This document shows, piece by piece, positions 17,800-27,115 of a stretch of 64,000 nt of DNA (its first letter is position 1; every line of letters starts with the position of its first letter). The DNA lies in the NCBI RefSeq assembly GCF_000176035.2, contig NC_015675.1, positions 4,530,001 through 4,594,000 on the forward strand, given 5' to 3'. The position numbers were made by a program, and so were the translations under genes. This DNA comes from Mesorhizobium opportunistum WSM2075. GTDB taxonomy: Bacteria; Pseudomonadota; Alphaproteobacteria; Rhizobiales; Rhizobiaceae. Under the pieces are notes generated by a model. The model did not search any database. It was given only the letters and a program-made list of their open reading frames with translations, and was not told where the DNA came from.

Positions 17800-19016
17800 T
17801 GTGCCGCACCGGGCCGCTTTCCGGCAACGTCGCCGGCCGGGTTCGAAGAGGTGGTTGCGGGATCGGTTGCTCGGCCCACCCGGACAGCAATGCGAGCTGA
17901 AAGTCCAGGAACCAGCCGACCAGGCAACGGATTGTGTGTAAGTCTTATCTTGACTGGAACGCGCTGAACGACGCGGATGAAGTTACCGGTCGCATTATCC
18001 GGTGGCAGCACGCTGAAGGCAGCTCCGCTACCCGGGGCGAAGCTGTCGACGACACCATCAATCTGAACACCAGGGTACTCGTCAATCATCACCCGAACTG
18101 GCTGCCCGATTTCCATTCGATCTAGCTGGGTCTCCTTGAAATTGGCTACGACCCAAACATCTTGTACCGGAACGATGTCCATCGCCGGGGTGCCGGGAGT
18201 GACATACCGCCCGACGCGAACTTGCCGGTTGCCGACGACACCGTCGATTGGCGACTGGATGAGAGTGTTGGCAAGATCCATCCGGGCCAGGCTGACAGAC
18301 GCTTTCGCCTGAGCCATCGCTGCCTGGGCGCCGGCAAGTTGCGCCTCGAGCACGCCAAGCCTGAGCTTCTGCGCCAGAGTATTGGCCGCCGCGGCTTTAT
18401 CCGCAGCCTCGGCTTTTGCGAACCCGGTCTGCGCATCCTGGAGTTTTTGTTCGCTGGCCGTTCCGCTCTTTTGGAGCGCGGTGTAGCGGTCAAGATTGGC
18501 TCTCGCGAACAGCAGATCCGCTGAGACCGACCGCTCCTGTGCCGCCGCTTGTCCGATCAATGCATCTTGCAGTTTCTGCGTTGCTTCAATGTTTGCGATA
18601 TCGGCCTGTCGCGTGGACAGAGTGGCAATGGCTTGGTCAAGTTTCGCGCGGTAATCACTGTCGTCGATGCGAAACAGCAAATTCCCCTTGCGAACGCCGG
18701 CGTTGTCTCCAACCGGGACTTCCACCACATAGCCGGAGAGCTTGGGCGCGATGCTCGTTATATCGCCGCGCAGATAAGCGTTGTCGGTGGTTTCCTCGAA
18801 ACGGCCGTGAAAATACCATTGCCAGGCCCAGGCTGCCGACAGCGACATCGTTACAGCCGCGACCACCAGGATAGCGACCTTCCGGGCCCGACCTATCGGC
18901 GCCCGCGTTGATGCAGGCGAGGCCACAGGACCGAATGCGCGAGATGCCGCTGGTTGCGATTGGTCATCACCCTCCAACGGCGGTTGCGCGGGTACAAAGC
19001 CTTCAACTCGGAGCAT
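17796..19016 (-). CDS. EmrA/HlyD-type membrane fusion protein
   Basis: A 406-residue periplasmic adaptor: a cytoplasmic N-terminal tail of about 45 residues, one hydrophobic segment (A-I-L-V-V-A-A-V-T-M), a biotinyl-lipoyl half-motif (S-G-Y-V-V-E-V-P-V-G-D-N), a long alpha-helical hairpin rich in Ala/Gln/Lys, then the second lipoyl half and beta-barrel (G-V-V-G-N-R-Q-V-R-V-G). It bridges the MFS permease encoded immediately downstream to an outer-membrane channel. No TolC-type gene is nearby, so a housekeeping channel is presumably shared. The gap to the MBL gene upstream is about 180 bases. Confidence 0.87.
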   Translation of the reverse strand: MLRVEGFVPAQPPLEGDDQSQPAASRAFGPVASPASTRAPIGRARKVAILVVAAVTMSLSAAWAWQWYFHGRFEETTDNAYLRGDITSIAPKLSGYVVEVPVGDNAGVRKGNLLFRIDDSDYRAKLDQAIATLSTRQADIANIEATQKLQDALIGQAAAQERSVSADLLFARANLDRYTALQKSGTASEQKLQDAQTGFAKAEAADKAAAANTLAQKLRLGVLEAQLAGAQAAMAQAKASVSLARMDLANTLIQSPIDGVVGNRQVRVGRYVTPGTPAMDIVPVQDVWVVANFKETQLDRMEIGQPVRVMIDEYPGVQIDGVVDSFAPGSGAAFSVLPPDNATGNFIRVVQRVPVKIRLTHNPLPGRLVPGLSARIAVRVGRATDPATTSSNPAGDVAGKRPGAAQ

Positions 19017-19199
19017 CTCAACGATCCAATCTCCAACATGTGGCTAGTCGACTTGCAAGTTTGCGTGGTGGTTCCCGGGATCACCGACCAGTCGCCATGT
19101 CAGCTGCTGCTCCGGTAAATCCCTTGGACCACCCGCACCACCTCCCGGCGGGACCGCCCATAACGACCACGCGGCCTTAACCTTCGGATTTGTAAGCCT

Positions 19200-20273
19200 T
19201 CAGTCGATACGAAGGCTCTGCTCCATCGCGTAGCACTGGTCCCAGATGAACACGTCATACCCGGCCAGTCGGGACTGCCACTTGGGCGTGACCGCATTGA
19301 CGCATTTCACGACGACCCGATCGATATAGTTGTCGTAGACCGCCCAGAGGTTGCCCCTGTCTTCTGCTTCCATTTCTTCGCCGGGGGGTGTTGACTTCAG
19401 CGCAGCAGCGGCCGCGGCCTTCAGATCATTCATGAATTGGAGCTGGGTACGGACATCGGAATGCGTGCCCACGCGATTGACATGACCCCCGACAAGGGTC
19501 TCGAACGGCAACGTGTCGATATAGGCCACCTGGTCGAAGTAGCCGGGGATGTCCTTGGCAAGTGCGAAGCGACGCCAGGGCATCCAGCCGGGAAAGATCA
19601 CGTCCACCACCATCAACACCTTCTGTTCTGGAGCATAGATGAAGATGTTGCCCGGCTCATGGGGACTGCTGCCGGGATAGCTCAGCTCAAGAACCTGACT
19701 TCCGACCTTCAAGGTATAGTGATCCTTGAAGGTGACGGTCGGTAGAGGGCGCCTGGGATCTTTCGCCCGTTCGAGCAGCCTCAGGGTTTCTTCCTGGGCG
19801 ATGATAATTGGATGGCCGCCGAGATCGTTCGCGCCGCCAATATGATCCACGTGCGCATGGCTGTAGACCACATGTGTGATAGCCCGATCGGTCACCTCGG
19901 CGATCGCCTGGCGTATGTGAGCCGAGTACCCCGGAGGGGCGTCGATCACAACCACACCCGTTTCATACACCAGGAACATCGACTGGTACCCGTTGTCGGT
20001 GACCATGTAGAGGCCACGACCCAGCTTTTGGCTCCGGTATCCCTTCTTCGGGTCGATGGCCGGGGTTACGTCTTCCTTGGGGATCGGAAGGTAGTGATCG
20101 ACGCGCGAGCCTATCGGCGCCAACGACGGCATGCCTTGGTAAGGGGCGCCAGGCTGTCCTGGCAAGGTGTCGGCGCAGGCGCCGCCGATTGGCGCCAAGC
20201 CGAATCCAATAGTGAGCATAAGGCAACCGGCGTTCGCCGCTGCCCTCGAGAGAGCGGAACGGTAGAGAAGCAT
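19200..20273 (-). CDS. Exported metallo-beta-lactamase-fold hydrolase
   Basis: A 357-residue protein beginning with a signal peptide (M-L-L-Y-R-S-A-L-S-R, then a hydrophobic stretch to about residue 35). The MBL domain carries the metal motif H139-x-H141-x-D143-H144 (S-H-A-H-V-D-H-I-G-G) and later G-S-S-P-H-E-P-G and G-G-H-V-N-R-V-G. MBL-fold enzymes hydrolyse lactones, thioesters, phosphodiesters or beta-lactams; the substrate here is unknown. The ATG at 20273 is preceded by AGGAG at seven bases; the longer reading from 20459 would hide the signal peptide. An operator-like site lies 75-88 bases upstream. First gene of a probable operon with the EmrAB pair. Confidence 0.85.
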   Translation of the reverse strand: MLLYRSALSRAAANAGCLMLTIGFGLAPIGGACADTLPGQPGAPYQGMPSLAPIGSRVDHYLPIPKEDVTPAIDPKKGYRSQKLGRGLYMVTDNGYQSMFLVYETGVVVIDAPPGYSAHIRQAIAEVTDRAITHVVYSHAHVDHIGGANDLGGHPIIIAQEETLRLLERAKDPRRPLPTVTFKDHYTLKVGSQVLELSYPGSSPHEPGNIFIYAPEQKVLMVVDVIFPGWMPWRRFALAKDIPGYFDQVAYIDTLPFETLVGGHVNRVGTHSDVRTQLQFMNDLKAAAAAALKSTPPGEEMEAEDRGNLWAVYDNYIDRVVVKCVNAVTPKWQSRLAGYDVFIWDQCYAMEQSLRID

Positions 20274-20347
20274 AACAAATCTCCTATTTTTGAATATTGT
20301 TTGTCGGGGACGATTTGTCGGTAAATCAAAGGTTTTGCTGGTCTCGG

Positions 20348-20360
20348 ATATCGCGGATAC
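20348..20360 (+). promoter_or_regulatory. Island operator site 4 (ATATCGCGGATAC)
   Basis: Matches the core at 10 of 13 positions and carries the CTTTG-type right flank also seen at 20958. It is placed 75-88 bases upstream of the MBL-emrAB operon. Confidence 0.5.
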
Positions 20361-20519
20361 TTTGATTTCAAAATTCCCGTACGAACTCGTCACGATTGTG
20401 AGAAAGCGAAACTCACTGACCCGGCAATCCGCTCGAACCGATGCGATAGGCCGATTCACCTGGTACCTCGAACAACAGTGGCGGGCAGTGAGCCCACCAC
20501 TGTCCGGTCGGAACGGCTT

Positions 20520-20819
20520 TCAATGGCCGTGGCCAAGAGCATTCAGATCAGCACAGAATTCCGCATAAGGTTTGGTCATCCCCGCGTCCTGGCATTCTCT
20601 TATCATCGCCTTGCGCTTGGCCATCGGCAGGGTTTCCAGGGCTGCTCTGAACCTGCTCCTCATAACCGGATCGGTATGGGTCGGACCCTTGATCGAACTG
20701 GTGTAGATAAACGACTGCTGGTTGATCGGGTCGATGACATCAAGTGCGCCGGCAAATGCGCTTCCCCCGATTATTGAGAGTGCAAACGCTGTGACGAGAC
20801 ATTTAGCTTTAATGTTCAT
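20520..20819 (-). CDS. Small exported hypothetical protein
   Basis: A 99-residue protein with a clear Sec signal peptide (M-N-I-K-A-K, hydrophobic core, G-S-A-F-A-G cleavage region). The mature part is about 75 residues with two Cys (R-E-C-Q-D-A-G and E-F-C-A-D-L) that could form a disulphide, ending G-H-G-H. AAGGA precedes the ATG. I do not recognise the family. An operator site lies 139-151 bases upstream (20958), so it probably belongs to the island regulon. Confidence 0.65.
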   Translation of the reverse strand: MNIKAKCLVTAFALSIIGGSAFAGALDVIDPINQQSFIYTSSIKGPTHTDPVMRSRFRAALETLPMAKRKAMIRECQDAGMTKPYAEFCADLNALGHGH

Positions 20820-21606
20820 GACGAATTCCTTCTCCTCAATGAGGCAGTCGCCGGATCGACGACCGCGATGACGATTTACTATTAATCTCCCCCGGTCAGA
20901 ACTTAACCGGATGAATTGTTATGTATCTGTAGATCGTCGTAAATCTATTGTTCGATGGTATTGCCGATACTTTAGCATCGATCGGTCGGGAAATGCTGAT
21001 CCGAGGTGCGCGGGCCGGATGCCGCGAAAGGATTCGCAACGATCGACCGTTCTTGCTCAGCTCTCCAATTGCGTCCCGCCATGTGCAGGAACGTCCTTGG
21101 CGCAATGCCAATGCCACGCCGCCTGACGGCCGATACCAAAGCGTCATGGACCTCGTACTTCGAGCGACCCACAATTCCGGTGCGAGCGGGACATCGTTTC
21201 ATCTACGCGGGTAACCCCAGCGGCAGATCTCGGTTTTGTTCTCCATCGATCGGATGAGGCTGGAGTCATGTCAAGGAGATCATTGTTGCCTGCAGAGCGC
21301 GAGTTCCTTGCGGCATTGGCGACCGTGGGGATCGTCGGCGCCCCTCCCGGAACGCTCAAGATATGGATCGAAGATGACTCTGCGCGAGCGGGCGTGCGCC
21401 ATGGTGAGGTGGCTGCTCCCTCCAGTCATATTGTGCAGTGGAAGGCCGCACACCGATACCATCGGGCAATTGATGCGGTTGCGCTGCTCTGCTCTCGTAT
21501 TAGCGTTTGGGCGGGTATTGCCGCCGAACCGAGGGAGCTCGATCTGAGGAATGATGTGGTGCGCACCGAAGCCGCGAAAAAGCGCCAGGAATCGGCGGCA
21601 GTCGAC
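20820..21606. other. Regulatory intergenic region between exported protein and VOC gene
   Basis: About 790 bases. It holds a perfect operator core at 20958 and weaker matches near 21125-21137 (GGCCGATACCAAAG) and 21453-21466 (CCGATACCATCG). A plus-strand frame opens at 21268 and runs into the VOC gene, but its first 113 codons resemble nothing I know and contain one of the operator-like matches, so I treat them as non-coding. Confidence 0.5.
20958..20970 (+). promoter_or_regulatory. Island operator site 5 (perfect GTATTGCCGATAC)
   Basis: Exact core. Left flank CGATG, right flank CTTTA; read on the minus strand this gives the preferred orientation TAAAGTATCGGCAATACCAT. It lies upstream of the small exported protein gene (minus) and far upstream of the VOC gene (plus). 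Confidence 0.75.
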
Positions 21607-22200
21607 ATGAAGCTCGAGGTCGTGGTCATTCCTGTTTCGGATGTCGACCGGGCGAAGCGGTTCTACGGCAACTTGGGTTGGAGGCTCGACGCCGACTTTG
21701 CCGTCGGTGACACATTTCGGGTCGTCCAGTTCACGCCTCCCGGCTCGCCAAGCTCAATCCACTTCGGTATCGGCCTCACGTCCGCCTTGCCCGGTTCGGT
21801 ACAGGGGCTCTATCTCGTTGTCTCCGATATCGAAGCGGCGCACGCCGAACTCGTGGCTCGCGGGGTCGACGCGAGCGAAGTGTCATACCGTACAGGGCCT
21901 GGACAGCCGGCGATCAAAGGCAAGGATCCGGAGCGGCGAACCTACAACTCTTTCACTTCGTTCAACGATCCCGACGGCAATGCCTGGCTGTTACAGGAAA
22001 TCACCACGAGACTCCCCGGACGCATCGATGCCGATACCAGGTTTACCGCGCCGGCCGAACTTGCAGCCGCGCTCCGACGCGCGGCGGGAGCCCATGGTGA
22101 GCATGAGAAGCGGACCGGAGGACAAAGGGATGAGAACTGGCCCGATTGGTACGCCGAGTACATGGTAGCGGAACAGGCCGGTAAACCGCTGCCGACCTGA
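21607..22200 (+). CDS. VOC-family (glyoxalase/dioxygenase fold) protein
   Basis: A 197-residue protein. Residues 1-125 form a vicinal-oxygen-chelate domain, opening M-K-L-E-V-V-V-I-P-V-S-D-V-D-R-A and closing D-P-D-G-N-A-W-L-L-Q-E; metal-ligand candidates include the Glu of the last motif. A C-terminal tail of about 65 residues follows (P-D-W-Y-A-E-Y-M-V). Members include glyoxalases, epoxide-opening fosfomycin-type enzymes and dioxygenases. I chose the ATG at 21607 because the domain begins there; the frame is open from 21268. It lies beside the epoxide hydrolase gene, so a role in reactive-aldehyde or epoxide handling is plausible. Confidence 0.78.
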   Translation: MKLEVVVIPVSDVDRAKRFYGNLGWRLDADFAVGDTFRVVQFTPPGSPSSIHFGIGLTSALPGSVQGLYLVVSDIEAAHAELVARGVDASEVSYRTGPGQPAIKGKDPERRTYNSFTSFNDPDGNAWLLQEITTRLPGRIDADTRFTAPAELAAALRRAAGAHGEHEKRTGGQRDENWPDWYAEYMVAEQAGKPLPT

Positions 22201-22455
22201 GCGGTGGTGTAGCCGCGCACGCGGGCGACAGGGACGATGCCCACGAACGCGTCTGAGGATGCGGGGACGATCATCGAAGTTTGTAGTGTTCCGGCGATGG
22301 AGTCGCTGCTCCTCGCCGGTCGGCATCATGGTCATCGGAAGATGGTATCGATGCATAGCGATTGTATTTTCCTGAATAATACACGCTGCGTACGTCCGGG
22401 AATGAAATCGTCACGGCTGCAGAGGATTTGACGATTTTCTCTGACTGACCAGAAA

Positions 22456-22468
22456 GTATTGCCGATAC
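22456..22468 (+). promoter_or_regulatory. Island operator site 6 (perfect GTATTGCCGATAC)
   Basis: Exact core with favoured flanks, AAA on the left and CATGG on the right. It ends 79 bases upstream of the epoxide hydrolase ATG, inside a 347-base gap (22201-22547) that otherwise shows only a weaker partial match at 22342-22357 (GATGGTATCGATGCAT). Confidence 0.75.
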
Positions 22469-22547
22469 CATGGTGCGATAGACTTGCGCACCTCGGATAT
22501 AGATCTTCCAATTGCTGTCCGTATAAAACACGACCGAGGAAGAAATA

Positions 22548-23840
22548 ATGTCAGCGATATCGCTATCACCAACTCGGCGCGATGTCATTGTTGGAGCTAC
22601 CGCAGTTGGAGCTGTCAATCTGGTGCCAAAAGCGTTGCGGGCAGCGGCCGGAGAAGAATCCATCCGCCCGTTCAGTATCCATGTCCCGACTTGGGCGCTT
22701 GCAGATCTCCGCAGGCGCATCAAAGCGGTACGATGGCCGGAGAGGGAGACCGTCAATGATCGATCGCAAGGCGTCCAACTGGCAAAGCTTCAAACGCTCG
22801 TTGACTACTGGGGCAGCCGGTACGACTGGCGCAAGGTGGAGGCCAAACTGAACAAGTTGCCGCAGTTCATCACCTGCGTTGACGGATTGGATGTTCAGTT
22901 CGCGCACGTTCGCTCACCGCACGAAGGGGCAATGCCCTTGCTTATGACCCATGGTTGGCCCGGCTCGATTGTGGAGTTTTTGAAGGTCGTTGGTCCGCTG
23001 ACCAATCCGACTGTGCACGGGGGGCGGGCAGAAGATGCATTCCATCTCGTGCTTCCAACTATGCCGGGTTACGGCTTCTCGGGTAAGCCGACCGCGACCG
23101 GCTGGGCTCCGGCGCGGATGGCTGCCGCGTTTCATGAGTTGATGCTCAGGCTGGAATACACCGGGTACGTCTCGCAGGGAGGCGACTGGGGCGCGATTGT
23201 CTCGCAGTCGTTGGCCGTTCAGGCTCCGAAAGGTCTTCTCGGCATTCACATTAATATGCCAGGGACTGTACCTCTCGACATTATTCGGCATCTCCGCAAT
23301 TTCGACCCGGCGCCGGCGGAATTATCGGACCGGGAGAAGAGTGCCTACGATCGGCTGCTGCACTTCTATCGCGACGGTTTTGGCTACGCGGCGATGATGA
23401 ACCAGAGCCCGCAGACCATCGGCTATGCCCTCTGCGACTCTCCGGTCGCAATGGCAGCTTACTTCTACGAGAAATTCTCCGAGTGGACGGATAGCGAGGG
23501 AGAGCCAGAACGGATCTTCACCTACAACGAGATGCTGGATGCCATCTCTTTCTACTGGTTTACCAACTCGGGAGCCTCATCGTCGCGATCGTATTGGGAA
23601 GGCGCGCAAGCAGGCGGTGGCCCGTTCGACGCGTTTGACATCCCGAAGGTCCCTGTGGCGGTCACCGTGTATCCGGCCGAGATCTACCGCGCACCGCGGA
23701 GTTGGGGCGAGAGAAGCTTCCGCAACCTCATTTACTGGAATGAAGTGGATAGAGGCGGGCATTTCGCGGCGTGGGAGCAGCCTTACGTTTTCTGTGCCGA
23801 GCTAAGAGAGGCGTTCAGATCGCTACGCCGATCAATCTGA
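22548..23840 (+). CDS. Tat-exported epoxide hydrolase (EHN family)
   Basis: A 430-residue full-length paralog of the gene at 1-1278. Residues 8-30 form a twin-arginine signal (S-P-T-R-R-D-V-I-V-G). An EHN domain follows (about 40-150), then the alpha/beta-hydrolase core: HGWPGS at 135-140, GGDWG with nucleophile Asp213, and GGHFAAWEQ with His405. It is expected to hydrolyse an epoxide to a diol in the periplasm. GAGGA lies eight bases upstream of the ATG, and an exact operator core lies 79 bases upstream. It is followed by a second Tat-type hydrolase at 23971. Natural substrate unknown. Confidence 0.92.
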   Translation: MSAISLSPTRRDVIVGATAVGAVNLVPKALRAAAGEESIRPFSIHVPTWALADLRRRIKAVRWPERETVNDRSQGVQLAKLQTLVDYWGSRYDWRKVEAKLNKLPQFITCVDGLDVQFAHVRSPHEGAMPLLMTHGWPGSIVEFLKVVGPLTNPTVHGGRAEDAFHLVLPTMPGYGFSGKPTATGWAPARMAAAFHELMLRLEYTGYVSQGGDWGAIVSQSLAVQAPKGLLGIHINMPGTVPLDIIRHLRNFDPAPAELSDREKSAYDRLLHFYRDGFGYAAMMNQSPQTIGYALCDSPVAMAAYFYEKFSEWTDSEGEPERIFTYNEMLDAISFYWFTNSGASSSRSYWEGAQAGGGPFDAFDIPKVPVAVTVYPAEIYRAPRSWGERSFRNLIYWNEVDRGGHFAAWEQPYVFCAELREAFRSLRRSI

Positions 23841-23970
23841 GGCGAAAGAGGCGATCCTCCCCCCATCGCCTTCGCCCAGTAGCGCGGCCGGGTCGCCTCC
23901 CGCCCGGCCGCGCATTTGAGTTGCAGGTGAGGCAAGAAGACACGGATCATTTCCCTGAGGAGGCTTGAAC

Positions 23971-25032
23971 ATGAATGGCATGCCCCAACAAATTGACCAC
24001 AATCGCCGCCGCTTACTCGGCACGGCCGTTGCGGCTATGACTGCGTTCGAGCTCGGGACAGAGAGGCCTGCGGCGGCGAGATCCTCGGTCGATCACACAA
24101 GCAAAGGTCTCGCGACCAAAGCGGCACAAGAGTTGTTGGGTTCTTTGAGGCAGATCGACGCCGGAATGCTTAACGTCGGATACGCGGATATGGGATCGCG
24201 AACCGCCGCGCCGGTGGTCCTGCTCCATGGCTGGCCATACGACATCCAGACCTATGCCGGTGTCGCGCCTTTGTTGGTCTCCAAAGGCTATCGCGTGATC
24301 GTTCCATATCTGCGCGGATACGGCACAACACGGTTCCTTTCGGACAATACGATGCGCAACGGTCAGCAGTCGGCAGTTGCCCTGGACGTCGTTGCGCTGA
24401 TGGATGCCCTCGGAATTGAACGGGCAATTATTGCCGGCTGTGACTGGGGCGCCCGAACGGCCAACATAGTGGCAGCGCTATGGCCAGAACGGTGCAAGGC
24501 CATGGTCTCGGTGAGCGGCTATCTGATAGGCAGTCAGCAGGCAGGCAGGCAGCCGCTGCCACCGAGCGCGGAATTGCAATGGTGGTATCAGTACTATTTT
24601 GCGACCGATCGGGGGCAGGCTGGCTATGGGAAATTTACTCGCGATTTCGCAAAGCTGATCTGGCGTCTCGCCTCGCCGCGATGGGATTTCGACGATGCGA
24701 CCTTCGACCGTAGCGCGCTCGCCTTCGACAATCCCGATCATGTGGCGATTGTGATACATAACTACCGTTGGCGTCTCGGCCTCGCGGAGGGCGAACCTCA
24801 ATATGAGAACCTGGAGAAGCGGCTTGCGCAGGCGCCCGTCATCACCGTGCCTACAATCACGCTGGAGGGCGACGCTAATGGTGCGCCTCACCCGGAAGCC
24901 AGCGCCTACGCGAAGATGTTCTCAGGAAGGTACTCTCACCGCCTGGTCACGGGCGGCATAGGGCACAATCTACCGCAGGAAGCGCCGCGGGCCTTCGCCG
25001 AGGCAGTAATCGAGGTCGGTGCGGGGACATGA
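23971..25032 (+). CDS. Tat-exported alpha/beta hydrolase (epoxide hydrolase/dehalogenase-like)
   Basis: A 353-residue protein. The N terminus has N-R-R-R-L-L-G followed by an Ala-rich stretch, a twin-arginine signal. The fold shows the oxyanion loop L-L-H-G-W-P, a nucleophile elbow A-G-C-D-W-G with Asp (the type used by epoxide hydrolases and haloalkane dehalogenases) and G-I-G-H-N-L-P with the catalytic His. It lacks the EHN domain, so it is a different subfamily from its neighbour. The ATG at 23971 follows GAGGAGG at eight bases. It probably shares the transcript from the 22456 site. A dehalogenase or esterase role cannot be excluded. Confidence 0.85.
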   Translation: MNGMPQQIDHNRRRLLGTAVAAMTAFELGTERPAAARSSVDHTSKGLATKAAQELLGSLRQIDAGMLNVGYADMGSRTAAPVVLLHGWPYDIQTYAGVAPLLVSKGYRVIVPYLRGYGTTRFLSDNTMRNGQQSAVALDVVALMDALGIERAIIAGCDWGARTANIVAALWPERCKAMVSVSGYLIGSQQAGRQPLPPSAELQWWYQYYFATDRGQAGYGKFTRDFAKLIWRLASPRWDFDDATFDRSALAFDNPDHVAIVIHNYRWRLGLAEGEPQYENLEKRLAQAPVITVPTITLEGDANGAPHPEASAYAKMFSGRYSHRLVTGGIGHNLPQEAPRAFAEAVIEVGAGT

Positions 25033-25060
25033 CTGTCCGACAAGTCCTGTCTGGCTACCT

Positions 25061-26824
25061 TTAGAGATCAAGGACGACGTCACCACTGGGCTGGGAACAG
25101 CAGATCAAGGTGGTGCCGCTTGTCGGCGGCTCGATTGGATCAGGCCGAAAGGCAACCGTTCCAGCCACAAGGCCAGTTTGGCAAATGTGACAAACGCCCG
25201 TGCGGCACGACCATCGCGTGGGGACGTCGCAGGCTTCAGCGAGTTCAAGCAGACTCTGGAATCCTGCCCCCCAATGGACGCTCAAGCCACTCCGTGCGAA
25301 CGAAACCAGAGGTCCCGTGCCGGCCGATTCCGCAGGTGGATGGGGCCGCCGGCTCGGGGATGTAGCAATACCCGGTGTACTCGAAGGACCTGGGCCGAAC
25401 GGCTCCGTATGGATTGCGTCTGCGGCGACACCCCAGGCTGCAAGCGCTGCGCTCAGGTCGCCCATAAACGCAGATGGCCCGCAGAGATAGAAATTCCCAT
25501 GGCGCGGAACGTCGAGTTTTCGAAGCACCTCGATATTCAGGTGTCCTGCGGAATCAAAATCGACACCTTTCGTGTCCTCGCGATCGGGCGCGCTGTAGCT
25601 TACATGGCTGTGGCTGTGCGGCAGGTCTTTCAGCAAGTCTCGAACCTCTTGAGCGAAAACATGTTCGTTGCCACATCGAGCTCCGTGGAGCCACCAGACT
25701 TCCCTTGTCGAACCCGTTGCGGCCAACGCATGGAGCATCGCAATCACGGGCGTTGCACCCACCCCGGCACTTAGAAGCACGATTGGACCATCGCCTGGGC
25801 GCAGAGTGAAGCTGCCGCGTGGTGCGCTGACGTCCAGCACGTCTCCCATTTCGACCCGGTCATCAATGTAGGCACTCGCCACACCTTGGACTTCCCGTTT
25901 TACGCTTATTCGGTAGTAGGGCTCACCAGGTTCACTCGACAAAGAATAACTGCGCATAACGGCCGGGGCGTCGGGCGTCACTTGCAGGCGCAGCACGACA
26001 AACTGTCCAGGAAGCGCTGCTGTGAGGCGAGACCCATCAACGGACTCCAGGACCAGCGACATCACACTGATGCTCTCGCGGATCTTGTGCACCACACGCA
26101 GCGGGCGAAATCCTGTCCACGCAGGAGGTGGTTCAGACATCGGATCAAGCCCGGCATTGGCTGTCGTGGCATCACGGTCGTTGTTTTGTGCGAGCAACGC
26201 CCGGAAGGATCCCTGCCAGCCTTCGCTGAGCGCGGGTATGCGCAATGCTCGCTCGATCTGGCTGCGAGGGTGACTGGGCAAATATAGCAGCGCATTGACC
26301 TCCGACACGGTCATTTGCTCAGGGCCGTTCCCGACCTGGACGATTTCGTCTCCAGCCTCGACCTGGCCTTCTTCCAGGACGCGCAGATAGAAGCCGGGCC
26401 TGCCTCGCGCAACCAGCAGCGCGGCCATACGCGGCTCATCCATGCGAATGCCGATCCGATAGCACGTGACGCGCGGTTGGGTCACTTCGAACAAGGCGCT
26501 CCCAATCCGGTAGCGATCGCCGATGCACACATCATGGTCCGGTAGGCCATCGATTGTGAAGTTCTCGCCAAACTGTCCGTAGGAAAAATTGTTGCGGCCC
26601 AGCTCGCGTTGCCAATACTGGTAGGATTCCGATTGATAGACCAGAACGGCCCGCTGCTCGCCGCCGTGCCCTGCCATGTCTCCCTGCCGGTCGCCATCGA
26701 CGTTGAGCCGTCGTACCTGGCGTGGGCCCTGAACTGATGTTTTCCAGACTGCGGTGTCGACGGTCCTTCCGTTCCAAGGAATGCCACGCGGCAAACCCAC
26801 ATTGACCGACAACAAGCGAGCCAT
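25061..26824 (-). CDS. MOSC - flavin reductase - [2Fe-2S] ferredoxin fusion
   Basis: A 587-residue three-part protein. Residues 1-220 are a MOSC domain of YiiM type, with the conserved Cys in R-V-T-C-Y-R-I-G. The middle (about 245-480) is a ferredoxin-NADP reductase module with R-S-Y-S-L-S for FAD and G-V-G-A-T-P for the pyridine nucleotide. The C-terminal plant-type ferredoxin has C-R-T-G-V-C-H-I-C plus a later C-C. It should pass electrons from NAD(P)H through flavin and the iron-sulphur centre to a partner or to a pterin-linked MOSC site. AAGGA precedes the ATG at 26824. An operator site lies 121-133 bases upstream. No oxygenase partner was seen nearby. Confidence 0.88.
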   Translation of the reverse strand: MARLLSVNVGLPRGIPWNGRTVDTAVWKTSVQGPRQVRRLNVDGDRQGDMAGHGGEQRAVLVYQSESYQYWQRELGRNNFSYGQFGENFTIDGLPDHDVCIGDRYRIGSALFEVTQPRVTCYRIGIRMDEPRMAALLVARGRPGFYLRVLEEGQVEAGDEIVQVGNGPEQMTVSEVNALLYLPSHPRSQIERALRIPALSEGWQGSFRALLAQNNDRDATTANAGLDPMSEPPPAWTGFRPLRVVHKIRESISVMSLVLESVDGSRLTAALPGQFVVLRLQVTPDAPAVMRSYSLSSEPGEPYYRISVKREVQGVASAYIDDRVEMGDVLDVSAPRGSFTLRPGDGPIVLLSAGVGATPVIAMLHALAATGSTREVWWLHGARCGNEHVFAQEVRDLLKDLPHSHSHVSYSAPDREDTKGVDFDSAGHLNIEVLRKLDVPRHGNFYLCGPSAFMGDLSAALAAWGVAADAIHTEPFGPGPSSTPGIATSPSRRPHPPAESAGTGPLVSFARSGLSVHWGAGFQSLLELAEACDVPTRWSCRTGVCHICQTGLVAGTVAFRPDPIEPPTSGTTLICCSQPSGDVVLDL

Positions 26825-26944
26825 CACTACGTCCTTTCTGCCAGCCACCACCAGCCAGTTGCGCTCGGCGAGCCCTCATGCTCAGCGTCAGCGCCCACCA
26901 AATGGAAACTAGCACATCGGGCCACCGAAGCGATCGACACCAAA

Positions 26945-26957
26945 GTATCGGGAATAC
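26945..26957 (+). promoter_or_regulatory. Island operator site 7 (GTATCGGGAATAC)
   Basis: Matches the complement of the core (GTATCGGCAATAC) at 12 of 13 positions, with left flank CAAA and right flank CATCG. It lies between the divergent MOSC-fusion gene (121 bases) and the DUF4331 gene (158 bases), so it could serve either or both. Confidence 0.7.
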
Positions 26958-27115
26958 CATCGTTCAATATATCCGGCCTTTGACCGCTGTCAGTACTCTA
27001 TTAGTTGAACGCTGTTGATTGTTATCGGTGCAAGCAGCTGAATTTGGACGACGCAAAAGACTGTCGTTTCGGATCTCGGCTGGGTTGCTCGATTTCCCCC
27101 GAGGAGGATATCACG

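Noticed and set aside
21268..21606. N-terminal extension of the VOC gene (113 extra codons)
   Set aside because: No similarity to known domains, contains an operator-like match, and the VOC domain starts exactly at the ATG at 21607.
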